Origin: an uncultured Enorma sp.
GTDB taxonomy: Bacteria > Actinomycetota > Coriobacteriia > Coriobacteriales > Coriobacteriaceae
DNA: 37,594 nucleotides
Assembly: GCA_905210055.1 (NCBI GenBank)
Contig: CAJLVH010000005.1
Location: 1-37,594 of the forward strand
Reading direction: 5' to 3'
In this document: positions 25,649 through 34,189 of the stretch, in pieces
Position numbering within the stretch: position 1 is the first letter of the stretch
How the letters are laid out: each line of letters starts with the position of its first letter
Notes under the pieces: model-generated
The model's input: the letters and a program-made list of their open reading frames with translations, nothing else
The model's database searches: none
What the model was told of the DNA's origin: nothing
Position numbers and translations under genes: made by a program

Positions 25649-27286
25649 TTAGTACATGCCGCCACCCTGCGCACCGGCGGTAGCGGCGGCGATGGCGTCC
25701 TCGAGCGCGGTGTTCTTCGGCACGTCCGTCACGGTCGCCTCGGTAATGAGGATGAGCGAAGCCACGGAAGCAGCGTTCTGCAGCGTGGTACGGGTAACCT
25801 TGACCGGGTCGAGCACGCCCATCTCGATCATGTTGCCCCACTCGCCATTCGCGGAGTTCAGACCCTCGCCCGCGGGCAGCGTGGCGACCTTGTCAACCAC
25901 GACAGCACCCTCGAAGCCGGCGTTCTTCGCGATGGTCGCCACCGGCGCGGTGAGCGCCTTCTTGACGATATCGACGCCAATCTTCTCCTCGGGGTCATCG
26001 ATCTCAACGGCGTCGAGCGCGGGAATGGCGTCCATGAAGGCCACGCCGCCGCCGGCGACGATGCCCTCCTCGACGGCCGCGCGGGTCGCCTGCAGAGCGT
26101 CCTCGACGCGATGCTTGATCTCCTTGAGCTCGGTTTCGGTCGCAGCGCCGACCTTGATCACGGCAACGCCGCCGGAGAGCTTGGCGAGACGCTCCTGGAG
26201 CTTCTCGCGGTCGAAATCAGAATCGGTATGCTCGAGCTCGGCCTTGATCTGAGCGACGCGAGCCTCGATGGCCTCCTTGGTGCCGCCGCCGTCGACGATG
26301 GTGGTGTTATCCTTCGTGACGGTGATGGACTTCGCGGTGCCGAGCATGTCGGGCGTGATGTCGGCAACCTTGATACCCAGCTCATCGAGGGCAGCCTGGC
26401 CACCGGTGAGGGCGGCGATGTCCTCGAGCATGCGCTTGCGGCGGTCACCGTACCCCGGTGCCTTCACCGCGACGACCTGGAGCGCGCCGCGAATCTTGTT
26501 GAGCACGAGCGTGGGCAGCGCCTCGCCGTCGATGTCCTCGGCGATGATGAGCAGGCCCTTACCAGAGCGCTGGACAGCCTCGAGAACAGGCATGATGTCC
26601 TGGACATTAGAGACCTTCTGGTCCGTGATGAGGATGTAGGGATCGCGGAGCGTGGCCTCCATGCGGTCGTTATCGGTAACGAAGTACGCGGAGACATAGC
26701 CCTTATCGAACTGCATGCCCTCAACGGTGTCGATCGTGATGTCGAACGTCTGCGAATCCTCGACGGTGATGACGCCGTCCTTGCCCACGACGTCCATGGC
26801 GTCGGAGATCTTCTCGCCAACCTTCGGGTCGCCGGCGGAGATGGTGCCGACAGACGCGATCTGCTCCTTGGTCTCGACGGGCTGCGCCTGCTCCTTCATC
26901 TCGGCCACGGCGGCGTTCACGGCCTTCTCGATGCCGCGACGGATGGCGAGCGGGTTGGCACCGGCGGCCACGTTGCGCAGGCCGTCGTTCACGATGGCCT
27001 GGGCGAGCAGGGTCGCGGTAGTGGTGCCGTCACCGACGGTGTCGTTCGTCTTGGTGGCGACCTCCTTCACGAGCTGAGCACCCATGTTCTCGATAGGATC
27101 CTCGAGCTCGACCTCCTTGGCGACGGAAACGCCGTCGTTGGTGATGGTCGGCGCGCCGAAGGAACGCTGCAGCGCAACATAGCGACCCTTGGGGCCCATG
27201 GTGACGGTTACGGCGTCAGCAAGCTTGTTGACGCCCTTGGCGAGCTTGGCGCGCGCCGTGGTATCGAAGGTGATGTCCTTAGCCAT
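25649..27286 (-). CDS. groEL: Chaperonin GroEL (Hsp60)
   Basis: The 60-kDa chaperonin subunit, assembling into double heptamer rings that fold proteins with GroES and ATP. It has 545 residues, normal length. The ATG at 27286 follows GGAGGA at 8 nt; the ATG at 27301 is part of that site. Landmarks: VTVTMGPKGRYVALQ (nucleotide site), VGDGTTTATLLAQAI, GMQFDKGYVSAYFVTD, VKAPGYGDRRKRMLEDIAALTGG, EEGIVAGGGVAFM, and the flexible C-terminal tail AGAQGGGMY, the GGM type. It follows groES in the same direction with a 52-base gap. A short AAGGCT/AGCCTT hairpin (25629-25646) follows the stop, then the large palindrome. Confidence 0.99.
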   Translation of the reverse strand: MAKDITFDTTARAKLAKGVNKLADAVTVTMGPKGRYVALQRSFGAPTITNDGVSVAKEVELEDPIENMGAQLVKEVATKTNDTVGDGTTTATLLAQAIVNDGLRNVAAGANPLAIRRGIEKAVNAAVAEMKEQAQPVETKEQIASVGTISAGDPKVGEKISDAMDVVGKDGVITVEDSQTFDITIDTVEGMQFDKGYVSAYFVTDNDRMEATLRDPYILITDQKVSNVQDIMPVLEAVQRSGKGLLIIAEDIDGEALPTLVLNKIRGALQVVAVKAPGYGDRRKRMLEDIAALTGGQAALDELGIKVADITPDMLGTAKSITVTKDNTTIVDGGGTKEAIEARVAQIKAELEHTDSDFDREKLQERLAKLSGGVAVIKVGAATETELKEIKHRVEDALQATRAAVEEGIVAGGGVAFMDAIPALDAVEIDDPEEKIGVDIVKKALTAPVATIAKNAGFEGAVVVDKVATLPAGEGLNSANGEWGNMIEMGVLDPVKVTRTTLQNAASVASLILITEATVTDVPKNTALEDAIAAATAGAQGGGMY

Positions 27287-27338
27287 TTGTTCTTCCTCCA
27301 ACTAGATAAGCTGCATGTGGATTACACGAGCGCGGGTG

Positions 27339-27626
27339 CTACTCGACGACCGCATAGATGTCGTCGGCGCGCATGAGCAGGTAATCCTCGCCGTCGATCT
27401 TGACCTCGTTGCCACCGAACTTGCCATAGATCACGGTATCGCCAACCTTGACGTCGATGGGCATGCGCTCGCCCTTGTCGTTGAGCTTGCCGGCGCCCAC
27501 GGCGACGACCTCGCCGCGCTGCGGCTTCTCCTGCGCGTTGCTCGCGATATACAGGCCGGTCGCGGTCTTCTGCTCCGCGGGCTCCGGCTTGATCAGGACG
27601 CGATCACCAAGCGGCTTCAAACTCAT
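27339..27626 (-). CDS. groES: Co-chaperonin GroES
   Basis: Heptameric lid of GroEL. It has 95 residues with the family's usual layout: MSLKPLGDRVLIKPEPAEQKTATGLYIASNAQEKPQRGEVVAVG (mobile loop at about 17-32), then DVKVGDTVIYGKFGGNEVKIDGEDYLLMRADDIYAVVE. The ATG at 27626 lies behind GGAGGAACCTTCT. First gene of the groES-groEL pair. A poorly conserved CIRCE-like site lies about 130 bases upstream. Confidence 0.98.
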   Translation of the reverse strand: MSLKPLGDRVLIKPEPAEQKTATGLYIASNAQEKPQRGEVVAVGAGKLNDKGERMPIDVKVGDTVIYGKFGGNEVKIDGEDYLLMRADDIYAVVE

Positions 27627-27751
27627 AGAAGGTTCCTCCTTCGTCGGTTGCGCGGGCGCGATGGCACTCGCTGCACCAATCCGTTACGTACGCAGTGAAT
27701 AGTACCCAGCTGCGCGAACTTATACAACTCGGTAGCAAAAAATCTTATTAA

Positions 27752-27778
27752 ATGACACTTAGATTTTATGAGTGAGCA
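27752..27778 (-). promoter_or_regulatory. Possible degenerate CIRCE element upstream of groES
   Basis: CACTC and AAGTG halves are separated by exactly nine bases, as in CIRCE (TTAGCACTC-N9-GAGTGCTAA), but only about 11 of 18 positions match. No clear promoter hexamers could be assigned in the 27627-27750 leader. HrcA control is therefore only a weak suggestion. Confidence 0.25.
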
Positions 27779-27856
27779 CAGATGTCTAGGGCACGTGGGG
27801 CGACCCCATGAAAAACCCCATGAGATAACTCCCGCCGTTTTTACACGGGTCATCCG

Positions 27857-27895
27857 AACCCTGTAAAATAACCCCAGCGACTATTTTACAGGGTT
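27857..27895. repeat. Perfect hairpin of the GTAAAATAACCCCAG repeat family
   Basis: AACCCTGTAAAATA (27857-27870) and its exact reverse complement (27882-27895) flank the 11-base spacer ACCCCAGCGAC. The inner 19-mer matches 6741-6759 exactly in inverse orientation; a 28-nt stretch matches 6732-6759 with one difference. It lies about 90 bases downstream of the amidohydrolase stop and could end its transcript. Confidence 0.8.
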
Positions 27896-27984
27896 GTACG
27901 GAATGGCCGCTGAGCCATCCGCATGAAGCTGCCCTGCACACCGCACAACAACATGCCTCCCGCCAAAAGCCCCTCGTTATAGCG

Positions 27985-29658
27985 TTACGCTTCGAATACG
28001 CAGCGACCGCCTACGTAGGTCGCGAGCACACGCGTAGCCTGGATATCATCCGCCTCGCACGCGGTGAGGTCGTGGTCGAGCACAACGAAATCGGCGAGCT
28101 TGCCGGCTTCAAGGCTCCCGAGCTCGCACTCCCGCCCCGCGGCGCACGCGCTTCCGAGCGTGTAGTTCCTGAGCGCCTGCGCCATGGGAATGCGCTCCTC
28201 GGGCAGCCAACCGCCCGCGGGCTCGTGCGTCACGGGATCTTGCCGCGTTACCGCCGTGTAAAGCACATTCATCGAGGTAACCGGCGTGATGGGGGAATCC
28301 GTGCCGAACGCCTGAGTAACGCCCAGCCGCTCGTACGTCGCGAACGGCCACATGATCCGCGACCGCTCCAACCCCAGGTCGCGCTCTGGGCCGCCCGGGT
28401 CGAGCGTGATGTGGCACGGCTGGGACGACGCGACCACGCCCAGCTCCGCAAGGCGTGACAGGTCGCCGGGCAGCAGATTCTCCAAGTGCTCGAGCGTGTT
28501 CCTCCCCTGCTTGGGCGCTCCGAAACGTGCCGCTGCTTCTTCGAAGATATCGAGCGCCGCATGGATGGCGCCGTCGCCGATGGTGTGGATGCGCACAGCA
28601 TGGCCGCGTTCCGCCGCCGCCAGCACGAGCTCGCACATGCGCTCCGCGCTCACCGTAAGATGCCCGCGGTCACCCGGGTAGCGCGCGTTCGTATACGGCT
28701 CGGTGAGGTACGCCGTATGCTGGCTCGACACGCCGTCGAAGAACTGCTTGAAGCCTGGCGCCTTGATGAGCGTGCTCGCGCCGGGCGCGTCGTAGCGCTC
28801 CTGCAGGCGCTCCAGGCGCGCCTGATCATCGAGCAACGTGGGGAACAGATGCGCGCGCAGCGTGAGCGCGCCGCGCGTGTCGAGCGCCTCATAGATGTCC
28901 TCGCGAATGAAATCGCAACCCGGCAGCGGCATGAGCGACATGTCGCAGATCGACGTGATGCCCTGTGCCGCCATGCGCGCCATCTGCTCGGTGTAGGCGC
29001 GTTCGAAGTCCGCCTGGGTGAGCCATTCGAGCAGGCGCGGCTGAAGCTCCATGGCCGCCGCCTCGCGGATGATGCCCGTGAGCTCGTCGTTTTCGTCGCG
29101 GTCGTAGATGCCGCCCGCAGGGGGCTCGGAATCGTGCGAGATGCCGAGCGCCTCGAGCGCGCGCGAGTTCAACCAGAGCGTGTGCCCGTCGCCGGAACAC
29201 ATTGCGCAGGGCCTGTCCGGAAACGCCTCGTCGAGCGAGCGCTTCGTGGGAGGCACGGGCGGATCCCAGCGGTAGTCGCGCCAGCCTTGCGTGACGACCC
29301 ACGCATCCGGCGGAAGCGTGGCGGCGAACTCGCGCGTGCGCGCCACGAGCTCAGCCTCGCTCTCGCCCATGTGCATGAGCACGTAGGGCGAGTTGTAGAC
29401 GGCCGTGTGGAAGAAGTGCAGGTGAGCGTCGTGGAAGCCCGGGCAAATGAAGCGGTCGCCGAAATCCGTGACCGGTGTACCGGCCGGACATGCAGCGATG
29501 ACGTCATCCGGTGCACCGATGTGCGCGATGCGACCGGATCCTTCGGCATTGGAAGCACCTACAGGAAGCTCGACCGCGAACGCGAGCTCACGCGGCACGT
29601 CGACGCCGCGCTCCGCCGTGAATACGCGCTTCGACCGGACGATGAACACATTGCCCAT
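27985..29658 (-). CDS. YtcJ-like metal-dependent amidohydrolase
   Basis: 557 residues from the ATG at 29658, which follows GAGGAGGAACC. Amidohydro_3/YtcJ family: FICPGFHDAHLHFFH near residue 85 holds the H-x-H metal ligands after the beta-sandwich; later GWRDYRW, CAMCSGDGHTLWLNSRALE, GIIREAAA, and GFKQFFDGVSSQHTAYLTEPY lead to VRIHTIGDGAIHAALDIFE (metal His) and FGTDSPITPVTSM (catalytic Asp near 450). The C-terminal LEAGKLADFVVLDHDL closes the sandwich. Family members hydrolyse amides or carbamates with loosely known substrates; the precise one cannot be told here. It is divergent from an M20 peptidase, with matching start regions, so the two may degrade related N-acyl or amide compounds. Confidence 0.9.
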   Translation of the reverse strand: MGNVFIVRSKRVFTAERGVDVPRELAFAVELPVGASNAEGSGRIAHIGAPDDVIAACPAGTPVTDFGDRFICPGFHDAHLHFFHTAVYNSPYVLMHMGESEAELVARTREFAATLPPDAWVVTQGWRDYRWDPPVPPTKRSLDEAFPDRPCAMCSGDGHTLWLNSRALEALGISHDSEPPAGGIYDRDENDELTGIIREAAAMELQPRLLEWLTQADFERAYTEQMARMAAQGITSICDMSLMPLPGCDFIREDIYEALDTRGALTLRAHLFPTLLDDQARLERLQERYDAPGASTLIKAPGFKQFFDGVSSQHTAYLTEPYTNARYPGDRGHLTVSAERMCELVLAAAERGHAVRIHTIGDGAIHAALDIFEEAAARFGAPKQGRNTLEHLENLLPGDLSRLAELGVVASSQPCHITLDPGGPERDLGLERSRIMWPFATYERLGVTQAFGTDSPITPVTSMNVLYTAVTRQDPVTHEPAGGWLPEERIPMAQALRNYTLGSACAAGRECELGSLEAGKLADFVVLDHDLTACEADDIQATRVLATYVGGRCVFEA

Positions 29659-29675
29659 GGTTCCTCCTCGTACGC
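29652..29675 (-). repeat. Inverted copy of the M20-peptidase translation start region
   Basis: 24 bases around the amidohydrolase ribosome site and start match 29917-29940 on the other strand with one difference. They include GAGGAGGAACCATGGGCA. The two divergent genes therefore share almost the same initiation region. Confidence 0.7.
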
Positions 29676-29723
29676 CGTATGCGTCATATGGGGACGGCCG
29701 CATACCGTCCTGTTGCTCATGTT

Positions 29724-29773
29724 GGGACAGGCCTTGAGCCTCTCACCCAGCTACACTATAAACCTGTCCCCCT
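29724..29773. repeat. GGGACAGG palindrome (REP-like), diverged
   Basis: TTGGGACAGG on the left and CCTGTCCCC on the right, about 30 bases apart, with weak pairing between. GGGGACGG also occurs at 29690. Same family as the elements at 5202 and 7315. Confidence 0.5.
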
Positions 29774-29830
29774 GTGCGACAAACGCTAACGCCCCGTCTC
29801 GTCATGGGCACGAGCGTCTTTGCCGCTCGC

Positions 29831-29910
29831 ATCTCCCGCTTTTGCTTATTATGGGAGATAGCGCGAACTTCGGCTGACCGTATCTCCCACAATCGCATAT
29901 TCTGGGAGAT
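29831..29910 (+). promoter_or_regulatory. Tandem ATCTCCC-N15-GGGAGAT boxes upstream of the M20 gene
   Basis: Box 1 is 29831-29859 and box 2 is 29882-29910. Both are ATCTCCC, 15 bases, GGGAGAT. Ten of the fifteen spacer bases agree. The boxes are 51 bases apart, about five helical turns. Each spacer contains a -10-like hexamer (TATTAT 29847-29852; TATTCT 29898-29903), and CTGACC at 29874 could be a -35 for the second. The pattern suits a repressor or activator of the divergent pair; the protein is not known. Confidence 0.6.
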
Positions 29911-29933
29911 GCGAAAGCGTGCGAGGAGGAACC

Positions 29934-31145
29934 ATGGGCAGCGAAGTGACGAAACGCATCCAGCAGCTCGGCCATGCGGCGGAGCCGTATATCATCGAGC
30001 AGCGACGGTACTTCCACCAACACCCGGAGCTCAGCCTGCAGGAATTCGAGACGACCAAGGCCATCGCCCGCGAACTCGACGCCATGGGCATCCCCTACGC
30101 ACGTCCCACCGCCACAGGGCTCATCGCCACGCTCGCCGGCACCGCGCCAGACGCGTATCTCCCCGATGGCAGCCCGCGCCGACGCCTGCTCATCCGCGCG
30201 GATATCGACGCGCTCGCCGTCACGGAACGCACGGGCGAGCCATTCGCCAGTGAGCATGAAGGGGTCATGCACGCCTGCGGCCACGACTGCCACATCGCCA
30301 TGCAGCTCGGGAGCCTCCGCGTTCTCTCGCAGATGCGCGATGCCCTCCACGGCGAGGTGCGCGCCGTGTTCCAGCCCTCCGAGGAAAACGGCGGCGGATC
30401 TGCCCTCATGATCAACGCGGGCGCGTGCGAAGGCGTGGACGGCGCGTACGCCGCGCATATCTGGAGCGAGGTCGCCGCAGGCACCATTTCCTGCGAGCCG
30501 GGGCCGCGCATGGCGAACACGGACTGGTTCCGCGTGGACATCCGCGGCACCTCCTGCCATGGCGCCATGCCGCAACGTGGCGCGGACGCCATCATCGCCG
30601 CGGCAGAGATCGTCAACAACCTACAGACCATCGTGAGCCGCGACCTTAGCCCGTACGAGCCAGCCGTGGTGACCGTGGGTGAGCTGCACGGCGGCACCGC
30701 GCGCAACGTCATCGCGGGCACCGCCTACCTCACAGGCACGGTACGCACGTACAGCGCATCCGCGCACGAAGCCATGCCGAAGCTCATCGAGCGCATCGCC
30801 ATCCATACCGCACAGGCACTGGGTGCCGAAGCGGAGCTCACCGAATACACCGTCGCGCACGGTGCCGTGGTGAATGACGAGATGGCTTCCGAGCGCTGCC
30901 GGCGCGCAATCGTCGAGGTGCTGGGGACGGAGGCTGTGGGGCGCTACCAGGGCACGCTTTCCGGCGAGGACTTCTCGCGCTACCTTGAGCTCGTGCCCGG
31001 CGTGCTCGCCTTCGTGGGCACGCGCAACCCCGCGATCGGCGCGACGTTCGCCCAGCACTCGTGCTTCTACAAGGTGGACGAGAGCGTACTCGCGAAAGGC
31101 GCCATGCTTGCCGCGCAGTACGCAGTCGATTTCCTGGCCGAATAA
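29934..31145 (+). CDS. M20-family metallopeptidase / amidohydrolase
   Basis: 403 residues from the ATG at 29934, behind GAGGAGGAACC. M20D (AbgA/hippuricase/aminoacylase-like) family: RADIDALAVTERTGEPFAS (metal Asp), HACGHDCHIAMQLGS near residue 107 (the H-A-C-G-H-D metal site), VFQPSEENGGGS (catalytic Glu-Glu), the dimerisation domain with CHGAMPQRGADAIIAAAEIV, and LSGEDFSRYLE with C-terminal HSCFYKVDE. These enzymes cleave N-acyl amino acids or aminobenzoyl-glutamate in the cytoplasm using two zinc or manganese ions. The substrate is not determined. The only plus-strand gene in the right half. A bidirectional hairpin follows at 31214. Confidence 0.93.
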   Translation: MGSEVTKRIQQLGHAAEPYIIEQRRYFHQHPELSLQEFETTKAIARELDAMGIPYARPTATGLIATLAGTAPDAYLPDGSPRRRLLIRADIDALAVTERTGEPFASEHEGVMHACGHDCHIAMQLGSLRVLSQMRDALHGEVRAVFQPSEENGGGSALMINAGACEGVDGAYAAHIWSEVAAGTISCEPGPRMANTDWFRVDIRGTSCHGAMPQRGADAIIAAAEIVNNLQTIVSRDLSPYEPAVVTVGELHGGTARNVIAGTAYLTGTVRTYSASAHEAMPKLIERIAIHTAQALGAEAELTEYTVAHGAVVNDEMASERCRRAIVEVLGTEAVGRYQGTLSGEDFSRYLELVPGVLAFVGTRNPAIGATFAQHSCFYKVDESVLAKGAMLAAQYAVDFLAE

Positions 31146-31213
31146 CAGGCGGGCGCGACATATCGATTAACCCCAGGAACCATTCTTGCCTTGTGAGGTC
31201 ATTTCATACGAAA

Positions 31214-31241
31214 CGGGCGAGCGGCCGAAGCCACTCGCCCG
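31214..31241. terminator. Bidirectional terminator between convergent genes
   Basis: CGGGCGAG/CTCGCCCG stem, with inner GGC/GCC and a TTCG tetraloop when read on the minus strand, followed there by TTTCGTAT. It lies 70 bases after the M20 stop and about 40 bases past the BI-1 stop, so it can serve both. Confidence 0.65.
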
Positions 31242-31250
31242 CGCAATGTT

Positions 31251-31277
31251 AAAAACCCCTGGGGTTATTTTACATGG
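31251..31277. repeat. AACCCCTGGGGTTATTTTAC repeat at the BI-1 3' end
   Basis: AACCCC-T-GGGGTT palindrome running into ATTTTACATGG, directly after the BI-1 stop. The 18 bases 31260-31277 (TGGGGTTATTTTACATGG) are identical to 6762-6779 at the end of ispF. Confidence 0.7.
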
Positions 31278-31991
31278 CTAGTCCCTGCGACCGAAGATGG
31301 CCAAAAGACGGATGAACACGTTGATGATGTCGAGGTAGAGCTCGATGGCATACCACAGCGCGTTGCTGAGCGTGGGCACCGCGGTGGAGGCGCGATGCAC
31401 GTCGTAACCGATGAAGCCGCAGAAGAGCAGGATGACGACGATGTCCGTCGCGGACTGCTGGACGCCCATGAGCGCGAGCACGAGTTCAACGACGATGATT
31501 GCCAAGAGCCCCGTGAAGAGCACGCCCTGGATGCGCTCGAAGAACTGCGGGAACATGATGCCCGCAGCGCCGAACACGATCATGATGCCAGCGGTCGCGG
31601 AGAACGCGAGCGAGATCGTCTCCATGCTATACGACATGAGCGCGAGCGCCGTGGTGAAGCCGAACGTCAGGGTGAAGAGGGCATAGCCGATGAGCCCCAG
31701 CGTGAGGTTCTCCTTGGCGCGGCCGATGCTCATGGCGATGATGCCGCCGATGCTGCCCACGAAGGTTCCAATCATGAACATCGTGGAATTGCGCATGATG
31801 AAGAGCAGGAATTCGTACGTTCCGGCGATGTGGGAGCACGCCGCCATGATGACGAACGAAAGCACCACGAACCCCGTGAGCACGATGTTGTACAGACGGC
31901 GTGAGATAACCTGGGGAGCAGGACCCTGCTGGTAAATCGGGCTACCGTACGGATCGTACTGCTGGCTCTGATACCGCTCGACTTCGTTCAT
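31278..31991 (-). CDS. Bax inhibitor-1 family membrane protein
   Basis: 237 residues, ATG at 31991 behind GGAGGAAACT. A short hydrophilic, Tyr/Gln-rich N-terminus (about 30 residues) precedes seven hydrophobic segments, from LYNIVLTGFVVLSFVIMAACSH to the last, ALWYAIELYLDIINVFIRLLAIF. The family's conserved end is present: GFIGYDVHRA (the pH-sensing Asp region) and LYLDIINVFIRLL. Bacterial members (YccA, YetJ) are inner-membrane proteins; YetJ is a pH-dependent calcium leak. The role here is inferred only by family. Single-gene unit with a 25-base hairpin (32011-32035) in its leader. Confidence 0.92.
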   Translation of the reverse strand: MNEVERYQSQQYDPYGSPIYQQGPAPQVISRRLYNIVLTGFVVLSFVIMAACSHIAGTYEFLLFIMRNSTMFMIGTFVGSIGGIIAMSIGRAKENLTLGLIGYALFTLTFGFTTALALMSYSMETISLAFSATAGIMIVFGAAGIMFPQFFERIQGVLFTGLLAIIVVELVLALMGVQQSATDIVVILLFCGFIGYDVHRASTAVPTLSNALWYAIELYLDIINVFIRLLAIFGRRD

Positions 31992-32010
31992 AGTTTCCTC
32001 CGATCGGTGA

Positions 32011-32035
32011 ACCGGGAATCCGTGCGGCTCCCGGT
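32011..32035 (-). other. Leader hairpin upstream of BI-1
   Basis: ACCGGGA and TCCCGGT are exact reverse complements around an 11-base loop, just upstream of the ribosome site. It might affect translation; no known RNA family matches. Confidence 0.35.
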
Positions 32036-32111
32036 CAAGTTCCGTTCAGTGTACCCAAGTATACGGCCTTTCTTGCATGCGTGCTGCGAGATTACTGTAA
32101 TGAGTTGGTTG

Positions 32112-32134
32112 GGGACGGGTTCCTTTCAACCCCC
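32112..32134. repeat. Half copy of the GGGGACGG palindrome
   Basis: TTGGGGACGGGTTC is present, followed by TTTCAACCCCCC in place of a complete right arm. It looks like a decayed member of the 7315-type palindrome, between the BI-1 leader and the ABC gene end. Confidence 0.45.
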
Positions 32135-34189
32135 CTAGCTCAGCTCGAGCATGCCGGTGTAGAGCTGGTAGTACCGTCCGCGCAACGCAAGGAGCTCATT
32201 GTGGCTGCCGCGCTCCACCACGCGCCCATGCTCGAGCACGATGATCGCGTCGGCGTCGCGCACGGTGGAAAGCCGGTGCGCAATCACGAACGTCGTGCGC
32301 CCGCGCATGAGCTGATCCATGCCGCGGCCAATGAGCATCTCGGTTCGCGTGTCGATGCTCGAAGTCGCCTCGTCCAGAATGAGCACCGGCGGATCTGCCA
32401 CGGCGGCGCGCGCGATGGCCAGAAGCTGGCGCTGCCCCTGGGAGAGGTTCGCGCCGTCGGAAGTCACTATGGTCTCGTAGCCCTGCGGCAGGCGGCGGAT
32501 GAAGCTGTCGGCATTCGCGATCTTCGCCGCCGCGCGCACCTCTTCGTCGGTGGCTTCGAGGCGACCGAAGCGGATGTTGTCGGCGATGGTACCCGTGAAC
32601 AGGTGCGTATCCTGCAGCACGATGCCGAGCGAGCGGCGCAGATCGTCCTTCGCGATGTTCTTCACGTTGATGCCGTCGTAGGTGATCTCGCCTTCTCGCA
32701 CGTCGTAGAACCGGTTGATGAGGTTCGTAATCGTGGTCTTGCCGGCGCCCGTGGAACCCACGAACGCGATCTTCTGCCCGGGCTTGGCGAAGAGGTTGAT
32801 CTGGTGCAACACCTCATGCCCTGCCTCGTAGCCAAACGTCACATCGTGGAAGCGCACGTCGCCGCGAAGCGGCAGGAGCCCCGTCGCGACCACGGTACCA
32901 TCCGCGCCGAGTGCCGCGTCTTGCACCTGCGCACCCATATCCTCGGCAGCAACGTGCTGCGGCGCGGCTTCGTCTCCGGTACCGGCCATTGGCTCGGCCG
33001 TAGCACCACAAGACGATGAAGCCCCCTGCTGGGTCTCGCGCGCCGGCGAAGCCACGGTTTGCCTGGCGCCAACGGGCTCGCCCCCATGCCCGTCCTTCGC
33101 AAGCGGCACGAGCGCGCCCCAAGCGCCCACGCCGTACCCTGCGGGAATCTTCCACGCCCATGCGTCCTCGCCAGTCTTGACGAGCGTTACGCGGCCTTCG
33201 TCCACCTCGGGCGTCTCATGCATCACGGAGAACACGCGCTCCGCGCCGGCAAGGGCGGAAAGCAGGAAGTTCGACTGCTGCGTGAACTGATTGATGGGCA
33301 TGGCAGTCTGGCGCACGAACACGAGATAGCTCGCGAGCACGCCCACATCAGTCTGGCCAGTGAGCGCCATCCAGCCGCCGAGCACCGCCACGATTGCGTA
33401 GTTCATATAGCTGATGGACACGACCGCCGGGATCATCGACGCGGCATACGACTGCGCGCTCGTGCCCGCCACGCGCAGGCGTTCGTTCTTCTCGCGGAAA
33501 GAGAACACGTTGGCGCGTTCGCGGTTGAAAACCTTCACGACCTTCTGGCCGGTAACCATCTCTTCGATGTAGCCGTCGAGCTCGCCCAGCACACCCTGTT
33601 GCCGCTGGTAGAACGACCGGCTCTTCTTCGTGGAGTACGAGATGTAGGCGAACATGCACACGTAGCCCACGACCACGATGAGCGAAAGCTGCCAGTTGAG
33701 CACGAAGATCATGATGAGTGTGCCCACGATCTGGATGAACGACTGAATCACCATCGCGAAGCTGTTGTTCATCGCCTCCGCCACGGTATCCACGTCGTTC
33801 GTGAAGTAGCTCATCACATCGCCGCGGTTGTGGTTGTCGAAATAGCGCAGCGGCAGCGTTTGGATGTGGGCGAAGAGGTCACGCCGGATGTCGACGAGCA
33901 CCTTCTGCGCGGCATGCACCATGAACTGGGTGTAGCCGAACGCCGCGAGCACGCCCACGCCGTAGATGCAGGCCGTGAGCACGATCCCGGCGATGAACGA
34001 GTCGTACGAGCCCAACGCGAGCGCGTCGACCACCGGTCGGATCATGTAGGTGCCCAGCAGGTTCGCCACAGCGGATGTCGCCACGAGCAGGGCAACCGCG
34101 CCGAAGATGAGCTTGTGGCGGCCGAGATACGAGAGCAGCTCGCGCACGGTGGCGGCAAGGTTCTTCGGCTTGTTACCGGGAGCGGCCAT
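32135..34189 (-). CDS. ABC exporter half-transporter with the catalytic NBD (subunit 2)
   Basis: 684 residues. Its ATG at 34189 overlaps the previous stop by one base (TGATG). Six membrane segments (about 30-310) precede the nucleotide-binding domain: Walker A GSTGAGKTT, signature LSQGQRQ (Gln in place of the second Gly), Walker B LILDEATSS with the catalytic Glu, and H-loop AHRLSTV. An insert of about 100 Ala/Gly/Glu-rich residues (nt about 32880-33190) separates the two halves, longer than the usual short linker. With the neighbour it makes a heterodimer: Walker motifs from here and VSGGQ from the partner form the competent ATP site. Drug or lipid export is typical; the substrate is unknown. 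Confidence 0.94.
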   Translation of the reverse strand: MAAPGNKPKNLAATVRELLSYLGRHKLIFGAVALLVATSAVANLLGTYMIRPVVDALALGSYDSFIAGIVLTACIYGVGVLAAFGYTQFMVHAAQKVLVDIRRDLFAHIQTLPLRYFDNHNRGDVMSYFTNDVDTVAEAMNNSFAMVIQSFIQIVGTLIMIFVLNWQLSLIVVVGYVCMFAYISYSTKKSRSFYQRQQGVLGELDGYIEEMVTGQKVVKVFNRERANVFSFREKNERLRVAGTSAQSYAASMIPAVVSISYMNYAIVAVLGGWMALTGQTDVGVLASYLVFVRQTAMPINQFTQQSNFLLSALAGAERVFSVMHETPEVDEGRVTLVKTGEDAWAWKIPAGYGVGAWGALVPLAKDGHGGEPVGARQTVASPARETQQGASSSCGATAEPMAGTGDEAAPQHVAAEDMGAQVQDAALGADGTVVATGLLPLRGDVRFHDVTFGYEAGHEVLHQINLFAKPGQKIAFVGSTGAGKTTITNLINRFYDVREGEITYDGINVKNIAKDDLRRSLGIVLQDTHLFTGTIADNIRFGRLEATDEEVRAAAKIANADSFIRRLPQGYETIVTSDGANLSQGQRQLLAIARAAVADPPVLILDEATSSIDTRTEMLIGRGMDQLMRGRTTFVIAHRLSTVRDADAIIVLEHGRVVERGSHNELLALRGRYYQLYTGMLELS

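Noticed and set aside
27700..27800. HspR-type HAIR operator upstream of groES
   Set aside because: No CTTGAGT-N7-ACTCAAG match is visible; only a degenerate CIRCE-like site was found.
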